From contig NZ_CSTE01000005.1 in NCBI RefSeq assembly GCF_001368915.1, positions 140,241-204,240 on the forward strand: a stretch of DNA of 64,000 nucleotides. The letters run 5' to 3'. Positions 50,290 to 59,263 of the stretch are shown here, piece by piece. This stretch comes from Haloferax massiliensis (GTDB lineage Archaea > Halobacteriota > Halobacteria > Halobacteriales > Haloferacaceae). The notes beneath the pieces are model-generated. The model ran no database searches. It saw nothing but the letters and a program-made list of their open reading frames with translations, and had not been told where the DNA came from. Position numbers and translations under genes: made by a program. The stretch's first letter is position 1. Each line of letters opens with the position of its first letter.

Positions 50290-51453
50290 ATGCCGACACC
50301 GTCCCCCTTTTCTCGACGCATCGGGAGCGAGCGCGTCGCGGGAACCCGCGAGTCCGTCATCCGGGAGATGACCCGCGAGGCGCACAAACACGACGCGATC
50401 AACCTCTCGCAGGGGATTCCCGACGAGGACGAGACGCCGGCGAGCGTGAAGCGCGCGGCGAAAGACGCAGTCGACACGTCGAGCCAGTACACCATCACGT
50501 GGGGGCTGCCGGAGCTCCGCGAGGCGGTGTCGGAGCGCTACGCCGACTGGAAGGGCGTCCGCTACGACCCCGAAACGGAGGTCACCGTCACCACGGGAAC
50601 GAGCGAGGCCGTCGTCTCGACGCTCCTCGCGCTCTGCGACCCCGGCGACGGCGTCATCTACTTCGAACCGACCTACGAGAGCTACATCCCGGCCGTCCAG
50701 TTCGCCGGCGGCGAGCCGATGCCGCTCGACATCACCGACGGCCTCGAACTCGACGACGACGCGCTACGGGACGCCGCCGAAGAGGCGTCCGTGCTGATTC
50801 TCAATCACCCGCACAACCCGACGGGGAACGTCTTTTCGCCCGCCGAACTCGAACTCGTCGCGGAAGTCGCCGAGGCGGAGGACCTCATCGTCGTCACCGA
50901 CGAGATATACGAGCACATCGTCTACGCGGACGACTACGTCAGCCCGGTCGAAATCGACGGGCTCGCCGGGCGGACCGTCGTCTGCACGGGGCTGTCGAAG
51001 ACGTACTCCGTGACGGGCTGGCGCGTCGGGTTCGCGCTCGCGCCCGAACCGCTTTCGGCCGAGTTGCGGAAGGTCCACGACTACACGAGCATCTGCGCGC
51101 CGACGCCGTTCCAGCGGGCGGGCGTGGAGGCCCTGTCGCTCCCGGCGGACTACTACGACGACCTCTCGAAGTCCTACGAGCGCCGCGGCGAACTGCTGTA
51201 CGACGGGCTTCGAGAGGTCGGCCTCGACCCCGTGAAACCGGACGGCGCGTACTACATGCTGACGCGCTATCCGGGCGACGCAGACGACGCCGAGTTCGCC
51301 CACAGGCTCGTCCGCGAGGCCGGCGTCGCGGTCGTCCCGGGGAGCAGTTTCTACACCGAGGGCTCCGCCGACTGGGTCCGCTTTACGTTCTCCCGCAACG
51401 AGGCGACCATCGAGGAGGCGCTGCGACGACTCGACGAGAACCGATTTTGGTAG
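50290..51453 (+). CDS. Class I/II pyridoxal-phosphate aminotransferase
   Basis: A 387-residue PLP enzyme from the ATG at 50,290. Landmarks: INLSQGIPDEDETP near the N-terminus, LNHPHNPTGNVFS (Asn binding the cofactor), VVTDEIYEHIVY (Asp pairing with the pyridine ring), the Schiff-base lysine in CTGLSKTYSVTGWRVGF, and a C-terminal WVRFTFSRNEATIEEALRRL with the carboxylate-binding Arg. This matches the aspartate/kynurenine-type I-gamma subgroup. The amino donor is not certain. It is divergent from acs copy 2 across a 107-base gap. Confidence 0.9.
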   Translation: MPTPSPFSRRIGSERVAGTRESVIREMTREAHKHDAINLSQGIPDEDETPASVKRAAKDAVDTSSQYTITWGLPELREAVSERYADWKGVRYDPETEVTVTTGTSEAVVSTLLALCDPGDGVIYFEPTYESYIPAVQFAGGEPMPLDITDGLELDDDALRDAAEEASVLILNHPHNPTGNVFSPAELELVAEVAEAEDLIVVTDEIYEHIVYADDYVSPVEIDGLAGRTVVCTGLSKTYSVTGWRVGFALAPEPLSAELRKVHDYTSICAPTPFQRAGVEALSLPADYYDDLSKSYERRGELLYDGLREVGLDPVKPDGAYYMLTRYPGDADDAEFAHRLVREAGVAVVPGSSFYTEGSADWVRFTFSRNEATIEEALRRLDENRFW

Positions 51454-51501
51454 CCCGGACGCCCCAGTAGTACCCCGGCGGCGACCCGCTCGGGACCGCA
51501 G

Positions 51502-53583
51502 TCAGGCGTCGTCCGACGACGCCACGCCCGCCTCCTGCGCCGAGTCCGCGGCGACTTCGACGCCGCGAACCACGAACCGCGCGCCGGCGTCCGTGGCGTC
51601 CTCGTAGCCGATCGACCAGCCGTGAGCGTCGGCGATGGTCTGGACGATGGCGAGGCCGAAGCCGGTGCCGTCGGCGGCCGTGGTGAAGCCGGACTCGAAG
51701 AGCTTCGGGCGGTCCGCCGGCGGCACGCCGGGGCCGTCGTCCTCGACGAAAAAGCCGTCGGGGGTCGCGCCGACCGTGACCGTCACGCCGTCGCCGACGT
51801 GTTCGACGGCGTCGTCGGGAGAATCCCGACTGCCCGTCGAGCCGTGCTCGACGGCGTTCCGAAACAGGTTCTCCAAGAGCTGGAGGAGCCGGGTTCGGTC
51901 CGCGTCGAACGACGCGCTCTCTTCGATATCGAGCGTGGCGGTGCCGGTTTCGACGTTCGCCCACGCCTCGGCCGCGGCGGCGTCGAGCGAGACCGTCTCG
52001 CGCTCGTCGACCGTCCCGCCGCGGGCGAGCGCGAGCACGTCGGCGATGATTTCGCCCATGCGCTCGTGGGCCGCCTCGATTCGCTCGACGTGGTCCGGGT
52101 CGGGTCGGTCGGTTTCCTTCACCAGTTCGAGGTAGCCCTCCGCCACGTTCAGCGGGTTGCGCAGGTCGTGGGAGACGACGTTGGCGAACGTTTCGAGCTG
52201 TTGTTCGTGCTTCCGTCGGTCGGTCACGTCGTGGGCGTTGACGACGACGCCGCCGACGACGGGGTCGTCGAGCAGGTTCCGACACCGGACGCTGAAGGCG
52301 CGCCACCCGCGGGTCGAACTGCGGAACCGGAGTTCGGCGGTGGCGTCCTCGTCGGGGCGCTCCAGCGACTCTCGGAACGTCTCGACGGCGGCGTCCTCGT
52401 CGTCGGGGTGGAGAAACCGCTTCATCGACTGCACCTCGCTCGGGTCCTCGTCGGCCCCGAGCGTCTGGGCGGCCGAGTCGCTCAGATAGGTGACCGAGCC
52501 GTGGGCGTCGAGAACGAAGATGAGGTCGGAGGCGTTCTCCGTGAGCGCGCGAAACCACCGCTCGCGGACGCGGCGCTCGGTGATGTCGTGGAGGATGTGC
52601 AGGTGGCCGCGGACCGCGTCTCGGCCGTCGGTCACGGCCGACCGGTCGACCTCGAAGTGCCGCGCCTCGCCGTTGTCGTCGACGACCCGCAGTTCCCCGC
52701 CGGATTCGAGCGCCGACGCGGTCTCGGCTCCGAACACGTCGGCGACGGAGGACCCCAGCAACGAGGGAGAGCCGTCGAAAAGCGCCCTCGCCGACGGGTT
52801 GCTGTCGGCCAGTCTGCCCTTTCGGTCGACGACGACGACGGGGTCGGCCATCCGCTCGATGACGAGGTCGCGCGCGATGGGACTGATGTCGAGGATGCGG
52901 TACCGCGAGAGGCCGACCGCGAGGAGCGACGACGTGGCGGCGAACGAGACGGCGATGGGGTTAGCGGGCATAAACGGTCGCAGGAGATAGACGGCGCCGA
53001 CGACGGCGGGTGTGAGGATTGCGACGAACAGGACCAGCGCCTGTTTTCTGTATATCTGTCGGCTCCGGAGATAGTGGATACCGAGGACGACGAGCGCGGC
53101 CCCGATGGCGACGTAGCTGTAGACCACGTCGACCCAGAACAGCGGCCCGGGAGCGATTTCGGTCGCGGTGATTCCGCCGACGGTCGAAAACGACAGCGAC
53201 TCCCACAGAAGCGCGTGGACTCCGAGGGCGTTCGTCGCCACTCCCGCGATGGTCAACGCGGGCCACACGGCGAGAAGCGCGGCGGTCCGCCGCGAGACCC
53301 ACCGCTCGTAGCCCGCGATTTCGAGGGCGAAAAGCAGGGTGAAAAACACCGACGACTCCGCGGGAACCGACTCCAAAACGAACCACAGGAACCGGGTACC
53401 CGGCGAGTCGGCGAGGAGGAAGAGCATCTCGAAAAGCGACCAACAGCCGGCGCTCACGGTGAGGGCGATGAACCAGCGTCCGCTCGGTTCGTCTCGGTAT
53501 CGCCACCCGTAGCTCGCGACGCCGGCGGATACCACGGCCGCGAAGGCGAGCGCGCCCACGTACGGTGACGGCAAGAGAGACAC
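51502..53583 (-). CDS. Membrane histidine kinase with 7TM sensor and PAS domains
   Basis: A 693-residue sensor kinase. Residues 1-225 have seven hydrophobic helices (7TM histidine-kinase sensor type, GCWSLFEMLFLLADSPGTRFLWF). Two PAS domains follow (about 230-345, IADPVVVVDRKGRLADSNPS-like, and about 350-460, FRALTENASDLIFVLDAHG). The HisKA helix carries the phospho-acceptor in VVSHDLRNPLNVAEGYLELV, and HATPase has ENLFRNAVEHGS, DDGPGVP and GFGLAIVQTI. No response regulator gene is adjacent, which is usual in haloarchaea. The acidic C-terminus is host-typical. It lies divergent from the TetR gene. Confidence 0.9.
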   Translation of the reverse strand: MSLLPSPYVGALAFAAVVSAGVASYGWRYRDEPSGRWFIALTVSAGCWSLFEMLFLLADSPGTRFLWFVLESVPAESSVFFTLLFALEIAGYERWVSRRTAALLAVWPALTIAGVATNALGVHALLWESLSFSTVGGITATEIAPGPLFWVDVVYSYVAIGAALVVLGIHYLRSRQIYRKQALVLFVAILTPAVVGAVYLLRPFMPANPIAVSFAATSSLLAVGLSRYRILDISPIARDLVIERMADPVVVVDRKGRLADSNPSARALFDGSPSLLGSSVADVFGAETASALESGGELRVVDDNGEARHFEVDRSAVTDGRDAVRGHLHILHDITERRVRERWFRALTENASDLIFVLDAHGSVTYLSDSAAQTLGADEDPSEVQSMKRFLHPDDEDAAVETFRESLERPDEDATAELRFRSSTRGWRAFSVRCRNLLDDPVVGGVVVNAHDVTDRRKHEQQLETFANVVSHDLRNPLNVAEGYLELVKETDRPDPDHVERIEAAHERMGEIIADVLALARGGTVDERETVSLDAAAAEAWANVETGTATLDIEESASFDADRTRLLQLLENLFRNAVEHGSTGSRDSPDDAVEHVGDGVTVTVGATPDGFFVEDDGPGVPPADRPKLFESGFTTAADGTGFGLAIVQTIADAHGWSIGYEDATDAGARFVVRGVEVAADSAQEAGVASSDDA

Positions 53584-53678
53584 GTGTACTCGGGTACCCG
53601 ATTCGGGTACTTAGAAACTCCGGCGGTCGGGCGGCGTGGGACGCCCCCACAGAGCCGTTCGCGGTCCAAAGTCTCTTA

Positions 53679-53692
53679 ACTGACCAGTCAGT
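53679..53692 (+). promoter_or_regulatory. TetR operator palindrome
   Basis: ACTGAC-CA-GTCAGT is an exact inverted repeat, extended imperfectly by CTTA...TAAG. It lies 16-29 bases before the TetR start at 53,708 and overlaps the expected promoter core. The ACTGACYRGTCAGT type is a common TetR-family operator, so autorepression of the TetR/MATE unit is inferred. Confidence 0.75.
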
Positions 53693-53707
53693 AAGTCGGG
53701 GCAGAAG

Positions 53708-54298
53708 ATGGACGAAGAGACCAGAGCCGAGATACTCGAAGCGACCAATCGCGCGCTCTGCGAACACGGGTACGCCGGCCTGACGGTACAGCGAATCGCG
53801 GACGAGTCGTCGATGACGAGCGCCGCGATTCACTACCACTTCGACACGAAAGAGGAGCTCCTGAACGCGTTTCTCGACGACCTCATCGAGCGGTTCGAGT
53901 CGAAGCTACCGTGCGGCGCGGCCGACCCGCGAACGCGTCTCGACGGGGTTCTCGACGCGGTTTTCAGTCCGAAGGACCCCGACTCGGACGGCTTTCCCGT
54001 GGCTATCATGGAGCTGAAGGCGCAAGCGCCCTACCACGAACTGTTCCGCGAGCGCTTCCTCGACTTCGACGGCGTGATGCGCGGCGTCGTCGCCGACATC
54101 GTCCGCGACGGCGTGGCGGCCGGGCACTTCGACGAGGCCGACCCCGAAGAGATTGCGCGGCTAATCACGACCATGAGCAACGGCGCGCACGCCCGCGCCG
54201 TCGCACTCGACGAACACCCCGCGGAGACCCGGCGAGTCGTCGAGGACGCGCTGGAACTCCACCTCGGCTGGACGCCGGGTGAGGAGGTGGACGGATGA
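53708..54298 (+). CDS. TetR family transcriptional regulator
   Basis: A 196-residue repressor. Residues 5-55 form the TetR DNA-binding domain (GYAGLTVQRIADESSMTSAAIHYHFDTKEELLNAF, with the HYHF/K segment of the recognition helix). Residues 60-190 form a helical ligand-binding domain with a C-terminal TetR_C-type fold. It overlaps the MATE gene by 4 bases (ATGA), and a palindromic operator lies in its promoter. The expected role is to sense a toxic compound and release expression of the exporter. Confidence 0.9.
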   Translation: MDEETRAEILEATNRALCEHGYAGLTVQRIADESSMTSAAIHYHFDTKEELLNAFLDDLIERFESKLPCGAADPRTRLDGVLDAVFSPKDPDSDGFPVAIMELKAQAPYHELFRERFLDFDGVMRGVVADIVRDGVAAGHFDEADPEEIARLITTMSNGAHARAVALDEHPAETRRVVEDALELHLGWTPGEEVDG

Positions 54299-55761
54299 GC
54301 CTGTTCAAGGGACAAGAGGAACTCAACCTCACCGAGGGCGGCATCGTCAGGCCGCTTCTCTACCTGTCGCTTCCCATCGTCGTCACGAACCTCCTCCAGA
54401 CGGCGTACAACCTCGCGGACACGTTCTGGCTCGGCCAGTATTCGACGGAGGCGCTCGCGGCCATCTCGTTCGCCTTCCCGATGGTGTTCCTGCTCATCTC
54501 GCTCGGGATGGGACTGTCCGTCGCCGGGAGCGTCCTCGTCGCCCAGCACACCGGGGCCGAGGAGACGGACAAAGCCGAGTACGCGGCCTCGCAGACCGTC
54601 ACGTTCGCGTTCCTCGGGTCGGCGATACTCGGCGGGCTCGGCTACCCCGCCGTCCGGCCGTTCCTCGACTTCCTCGGGGCCTCGCCGGACGTGTTGCCGG
54701 GCGCGACGGCCTACATGCAGGTCATCGCGCTCGGCCTCCCGTTCATGTTCGGCTTCTTCGTGTTCATCTCGCTGATGCGCGGGGCGGGCGACACCATCAC
54801 GCCGATGCTCGTGATGTTCGGGACCGTCGTCCTCAACGTCGTCCTCGACCCGTTTTTCATCAACGGGTGGGCGCTCGGGCCGATTCAGTTCCCCCAGCTC
54901 GGGATTCAGGGCGCGGCCATCGCAACCGTCATCTCGCGGGTCCTCGCGATGGTCGTCGGCATCGCCATCATGGTGTCGGGGAGCAGGGGCATCCAGATTC
55001 ATCTCACGGACATGCGCCCGGACTTCGAGTACCTGCGGAAGATTCTCCGCATCGGCATTCCCGCCAGCATCGAGGGGACGGGCCGCGCGCTCTCCATCAA
55101 CGCGCTTCTCATCGTCGTCGGGCTGTTTTCGACCTCCGTCGTCGCGGCGTTCGGCATCGGGACCCGCGTGTTCTCGGTCATCTTCCTCCCGGCCATCGCC
55201 GTCGCCCGCGGCGTCGAGACGATGTCCGGACAGAACATCGGCGCGGGGAAGTACGACCGCGCGGAGCAGGCGAACTACGTCGCCGCCAAGGGGCTGTTCT
55301 TCGTCCTCGGCCTGCTCGGACTCGCCATCTTCCTCGTTCCGGAGCCAATCGTCTCGGTGTTCACCACCGACGCCGAGGTGCTCGAAGTGGGCGCGGAGTT
55401 CCTGCGGTACGTCTCGCTGTCGTTCGGCTTCATCGGTATCATGCGGGCGTTCACCGGCGGCTTCCGGGGCGCTGGTAAGACCCTCATCGCCGCGGTGATA
55501 TCGGTCGTCACGCTCGCCGGCATCCGGCTTCCGGTCGCCTTCGTCGCGTCGCAGGGGCTCCTCCCGACCGACTTCTGGTTCCTCGGGAGCACCGACGTTC
55601 GGGGCATCTGGATCGCCTTTTTCGTCTCGAACATCGTGGGCGCGGCCATCGCGTGGCTCTGGTTCCGCCGGGGAACCTGGCGCGAGGGCGACGTCCGCGG
55701 GACGCCGGCCGGCGGCGAGTTGGAGAACGACGACGTGGAGCTATCGAGCGGGATGGACTGA
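54295..55761 (+). CDS. MATE family multidrug efflux transporter
   Basis: A 488-residue membrane protein with twelve predicted helices in two MATE repeats: GGIVRPLLYLSLPIVVTNLL at the N-terminus and LRKILRIGIPASIEGTGRAL at the start of the second half. The motifs GLGMGLSVAGSVLVAQHTGA and ARGVETMSGQNIGAGK are the conserved central loops of each half. It exports cationic or hydrophobic compounds using sodium or proton gradients. It is translationally coupled to the TetR gene. The C-terminal tail is acidic. Confidence 0.92.
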   Translation: MSLFKGQEELNLTEGGIVRPLLYLSLPIVVTNLLQTAYNLADTFWLGQYSTEALAAISFAFPMVFLLISLGMGLSVAGSVLVAQHTGAEETDKAEYAASQTVTFAFLGSAILGGLGYPAVRPFLDFLGASPDVLPGATAYMQVIALGLPFMFGFFVFISLMRGAGDTITPMLVMFGTVVLNVVLDPFFINGWALGPIQFPQLGIQGAAIATVISRVLAMVVGIAIMVSGSRGIQIHLTDMRPDFEYLRKILRIGIPASIEGTGRALSINALLIVVGLFSTSVVAAFGIGTRVFSVIFLPAIAVARGVETMSGQNIGAGKYDRAEQANYVAAKGLFFVLGLLGLAIFLVPEPIVSVFTTDAEVLEVGAEFLRYVSLSFGFIGIMRAFTGGFRGAGKTLIAAVISVVTLAGIRLPVAFVASQGLLPTDFWFLGSTDVRGIWIAFFVSNIVGAAIAWLWFRRGTWREGDVRGTPAGGELENDDVELSSGMD

Positions 55762-55787
55762 CCCGGAAAAAGAGCGGTCCGAACCCG

Positions 55788-56858
55788 CTACTCCGCCGAG
55801 ATACTGAACCCCGAAAGCGAGTCCTTCGCGTCCTTGACGAACGTGTGTTTCCCCGTGATGCGGGCCGACCCGGTGATGAGCGGCGTCGTCAACGTCACGC
55901 CGTCGCGTTCGTCGGCCGCGACGAGTCTGCCTTCGAAGCGCGTACCGACGATGCTCTCGTGGAGGTACGACTCGCCGATGTCGAGCGCGCCGGCGTCGTG
56001 GAGGAGCGCCATCTTCGCGCACGTCCCGGTCCCGCACGGCGAGCGGTCGACCTGTCCCTCGCCGAAGACGACGATGCTCCGGTCGACGTCGTCGGGCGTC
56101 CCGTATATCTCGGTAATCGAGACCGCTCCCTCCTCGCCGGTGAGCGGGTGGACGATGTCGAGGCGCTCGTTGACGGCGTCGCGGACTTCGAGGCCCCAAT
56201 CGACGAAGGTCGATGCGTGCCGCGGTTCGACGGGCAGGTCGAGTTGGTCGCTGTCGACCAGCGCGAAGAAGTTGCCCGCGTAGACGACGTCGACGCGGAG
56301 CGGCGAGTCGAGAAACGAGACCGAGATGGTCGTCTCGTCGTAGACGAACGACCGGACGTTCTCTATCGTGACGCGCTCGACGCCGCCGTCGGACGCGTAC
56401 TCGGGCGTCGCCTCGACGAGCCCGGCCGGCGTCTCGACGCGGACGGTCTCGCGCCGGTCGAGTCGACCCAGTTCGAGGAGCGCGGAGACGACGCCGATGG
56501 TCCCGTGGCCGCACATGTCGAGATAGCCCCGACTGTCCATGAAGAAAACGCCCACGTCCGCGTCGGGACGGGTAGACTCGACGACGACGGCCCCGAACAT
56601 GTCGTCGTGGCCGCGGGGCTCCCGCATCAGCAGGTCGCGCACCCAGTCGTGGGTCTCGGCGAACGAGTCGCGGCGCTCCCGGACCGAGTCGCCCGCGAGC
56701 GCGGTGCGGTCGATGCCGTCGACGACGATGCGGGTCGGCTCGCCCTCGGTGTGCGTGTCGATGGTCGTGAACGACGCGTCCGTGGTCAGTTCCTCGAACT
56801 CGAACCCACTCTGGTCAGCGAGTTCGGCGGCGTCGACGTCGGCGGCGTCCCGGTTCAT
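55788..56858 (-). CDS. Proline racemase family enzyme (proline racemase / 4-hydroxyproline epimerase type)
   Basis: A 356-residue enzyme. Both catalytic cysteines are present, in LDMCGHGTIG and in DRSPCGTGTCAKMA. This favours racemase or epimerase activity over the trans-3-hydroxyproline dehydratases, which have Thr in the first or second position. Other conserved parts are IDTHTEGEPTRIVV near 33 and TPLITGSARITGKHTF near the end. It would interconvert proline or hydroxyproline stereoisomers in the cytoplasm. It overlaps the preceding small gene by 4 bases and belongs to the unit NSS transporter / small protein / racemase. The N-terminus is about 25 residues longer than usual and acidic. Confidence 0.88.
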   Translation of the reverse strand: MNRDAADVDAAELADQSGFEFEELTTDASFTTIDTHTEGEPTRIVVDGIDRTALAGDSVRERRDSFAETHDWVRDLLMREPRGHDDMFGAVVVESTRPDADVGVFFMDSRGYLDMCGHGTIGVVSALLELGRLDRRETVRVETPAGLVEATPEYASDGGVERVTIENVRSFVYDETTISVSFLDSPLRVDVVYAGNFFALVDSDQLDLPVEPRHASTFVDWGLEVRDAVNERLDIVHPLTGEEGAVSITEIYGTPDDVDRSIVVFGEGQVDRSPCGTGTCAKMALLHDAGALDIGESYLHESIVGTRFEGRLVAADERDGVTLTTPLITGSARITGKHTFVKDAKDSLSGFSISAE

Positions 56859-57178
56859 TCGTCCACCAGTTCGAGCCGTTCGATTTGCTCGTCGGACCAG
56901 TCGTAGTGCGGCTCGTCAATCGCTCGGAGCGACCGCACGCACTCGTTGTAGCGGCGGCGGGCAATCGGCGCGTAGGGGTCGTCGGGGTTCGCGCGAATCC
57001 ACTCACGCAGGTCGGAAAGCGCCCGCGGCGAGTAGCTGTCGACGTCGTCCTGTTCCCGTAAGAGCGCGAGTTTGCGCTCCTCGGTTCGGAGCGACCTGAC
57101 GAGGACCGCGGCCGCGACGCCGGGCAACAGGAGGAGCGAGACGAGCATCGAGACCCACGTGAGCGTCGAGAGGGCCAT
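56855..57178 (-). CDS. Small single-helix protein between transporter and racemase
   Basis: A 107-residue protein from the ATG at 57,178 (MALSTLTWVSMLVSLLLLPG). This start is preferred because it follows the transporter stop by one base and GGAGGTGA, a strong Shine-Dalgarno, lies 7-8 bases upstream. It has one N-terminal membrane helix (about 5-28), a basic/acidic juxtamembrane stretch (RSLRTEERKLALLREQDD), and a soluble tail of about 70 residues (LREWIRANPDDPYAPIARRRY). No domain is recognised. Its place in the operon suggests an accessory subunit of the NSS transporter, comparable in position to bacterial MetS beside MetP, but longer. Confidence 0.65.
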   Translation of the reverse strand: MALSTLTWVSMLVSLLLLPGVAAAVLVRSLRTEERKLALLREQDDVDSYSPRALSDLREWIRANPDDPYAPIARRRYNECVRSLRAIDEPHYDWSDEQIERLELVDE

Positions 57179-57179
57179 C

Positions 57180-58646
57180 TCAGTCGTCACCTCCCGGAAC
57201 GGCCGCGGAACCGGACGGCGGCTCGTCGCCGATGACGCTCATCACGAGCGTGCTCACGACGACGAGTCCGGCCATGAACGCGACGCCGAGCAACATCAAC
57301 CGCTGGTTCGACGTACCGATGCTGGAGTAGACGCCGTACCCGAGGATGAACACCATCACGACGGGGATGACGTACTTCACGACCGGATTCCACCACGCGC
57401 CGACGTAGATGCCGGCGTTACGGTTGAGGTCGAGGACGCGGGCGCGCTCGGGACCGAACTTCCACGCGACGAGCGCGATGATGGAAAGCGTCGCGAGCGG
57501 GAGGCCGAAGCTCCCGAACATGAAGTCCATCCGCCCGAGGAACGCCGACGAGTAGGCGCTCGGGAGACCGAACAGCCAAATGGCACCGCAGGACGCGAGC
57601 ACGGCACCCGTCCGAGAGAGCCGCGTCTCCTCCGAGACGGTGGTGACGGCGACCTCAGTGATGCCGAGTCCGGAGGTGAACGTCGCGAAGAAGAACGAGA
57701 CGAAGAACACGATGGCCCACAGACTCCCGCCGGGGAGTTCGGGGAACACCTGCGCCATCGAGATGAAAAGCAGGTTCGACCCGGCGCTCGGTTCGAGTCC
57801 GAACGCGAAGACGACGGGGAACGTGGCGAACACCGCGAGCAGGCCGATGCTCGTGTTCCCGATGGCGGTGAACAGGCCGCCGCCGAGCGGCACGTCGTCG
57901 TACCGGCTGAGGTAGCTCCCGTAGGTCAGCGCGATGCCCCACCCGAGGCCCGTCGAGAACAGCGCCTGACTGAGCGCCGCGACCCACGTACTGCCGCGGG
58001 TGAGGTACCCCCAATCGGGCGTGAAGACGAACGCGACGCCCTCCATGCCGCCGGGGAGCGTGATGCCGCGAATCGAGACCGCCACGAGCGCGACGACGAG
58101 CAGCGGAATCATCCACTTCACGACGCGCTCGATGCCGCGGCGGATACCGAACACGAGGACGCCGGCCAAGCCGGCCATTGTCACCGTGTGCATCCCGACG
58201 ACGAGCGCCGGGTTGTTGATGAAGCCCTCCCAGAACGCCTGCGGCTGGAACCCCGGCTGGGTGAACGTCATGAGCACCGAGTGGCCGGCGTAGTAGAGCG
58301 CCCAGCCGATGATGGGCGCGTAGTACGACATCAGCGCCACGTTGACGATGAGAACCACGAGGCCGAGACCCTGCGCCCGCTTGCTCCCGAGGACCTGCTT
58401 GAACGCCCCGATGACCCCGTTGTTCGTGTAGCGTCCGATCATCGTCTCCGCCATCAGACCGGGGACCGCGATGAGATACAACAGAAAGATGTACGCCACG
58501 AGGAAGGCACCGCCGCCGTTTTCGCCCGTCGTAAACGGCATCCGCCAGATGTTGCCCGCGCCCACCATCGCGCCGAGCATCGCCATGAGAAAGCCGAACC
58601 GGCTTCCCCACTCTTCTCTCGCCGTTCTCGCCTCAGAGTCTGTCAT
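57180..58646 (-). CDS. NSS family sodium-dependent amino-acid transporter
   Basis: A 488-residue membrane protein with eleven to twelve helices (LeuT/NSS fold). Helix 1 carries WGSRFGFLMAMLGAMVGAGN IWRMP-type sequence, the sodium and substrate site; GGAFLVAYIFLLYLIAVPGL and FFFATFTSGLGITEVAVTT mark helices 2-3 and 8. It imports a neutral amino acid with sodium. The two downstream genes are a small one-helix protein and a proline racemase-type enzyme, so proline or hydroxyproline is the likely class of solute, by inference only. It is the first gene of the operon. Confidence 0.9.
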   Translation of the reverse strand: MTDSEARTAREEWGSRFGFLMAMLGAMVGAGNIWRMPFTTGENGGGAFLVAYIFLLYLIAVPGLMAETMIGRYTNNGVIGAFKQVLGSKRAQGLGLVVLIVNVALMSYYAPIIGWALYYAGHSVLMTFTQPGFQPQAFWEGFINNPALVVGMHTVTMAGLAGVLVFGIRRGIERVVKWMIPLLVVALVAVSIRGITLPGGMEGVAFVFTPDWGYLTRGSTWVAALSQALFSTGLGWGIALTYGSYLSRYDDVPLGGGLFTAIGNTSIGLLAVFATFPVVFAFGLEPSAGSNLLFISMAQVFPELPGGSLWAIVFFVSFFFATFTSGLGITEVAVTTVSEETRLSRTGAVLASCGAIWLFGLPSAYSSAFLGRMDFMFGSFGLPLATLSIIALVAWKFGPERARVLDLNRNAGIYVGAWWNPVVKYVIPVVMVFILGYGVYSSIGTSNQRLMLLGVAFMAGLVVVSTLVMSVIGDEPPSGSAAVPGGDD

Positions 58647-59025
58647 GATAATCTTACTCAGTTCCTTGAATAGAAGGTAGTTATACGGATGTGCTACTAT
58701 GGTCGGGTGTCGTCAACGGCAGATGCGTATGGATACTGGTTCGATGGCCCAGATTTGCTGACGGATACTGAAAAACGGCCCGTTTCAAGCGGTCTCGTCG
58801 ACCGCCGAACGGTCGGGGAGACTATCAGCAGGAGAGATAGTTCCGGGCCGAATCGCCGGTGAGACCGCGTCATCGTCGATGATGTGAATATACGCACGAG
58901 ACGGGAACGACCGGACTGAGCACCGCCAACGACGATTCGCGTGGGGGACCGCCCACTGACGAGGACCCCCCTCCCCTCCCATGGGCAGATACTAGTCTAA
59001 CTCACCCGCTGTCGAGAACCACGTC
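58647..59025. other. Divergent intergenic region
   Basis: About 380 bases between the transporter start (minus) and the zinc-finger gene (plus). T/A-rich promoter material lies at 58,650-58,690 for the minus strand. A stretch near 58,990-59,005 (ATACTAGTCTAAC) is the probable promoter of the zinc-finger gene. No other gene is supported. Confidence 0.4.
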
Positions 59026-59154
59026 ATGGCGAACACGACCGCGGGACGACTATCGGCCCGACAGTGTCCGAAGTGCGATTCAGCGACGCAGATGAGACAC
59101 GGAATCGAACGCTGTTCGGACTGCGACTGGCGCGCTCCACAGGGGGCCGACTAG
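59026..59154 (+). CDS. 42-residue zinc-finger protein
   Basis: A tiny gene (ATG 59,026, TAG 59,152-59,154) encoding MANTTAGRLSARQCPKCDSA and on through a second knuckle RCSDCDWRA. The two CPxC/CxxC pairs, 16 residues apart, form a rubredoxin-knuckle zinc finger. Haloarchaea encode many one- or two-knuckle micro-proteins of this type, a few with roles in growth, swarming or biofilm. A TATA-like stretch lies upstream. It is divergent from the NSS operon. Confidence 0.75.
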   Translation: MANTTAGRLSARQCPKCDSATQMRHGIERCSDCDWRAPQGAD

Positions 59155-59263
59155 CGCGCGAGGCGAACGGCCGCGGCCACGGCCGCCGCCCGGTGAACGA
59201 ACACCACCATGTCCGGAGTAAATCGGGGCGTCGATTATCGAACCGAATAACGAGCGGCGATGA

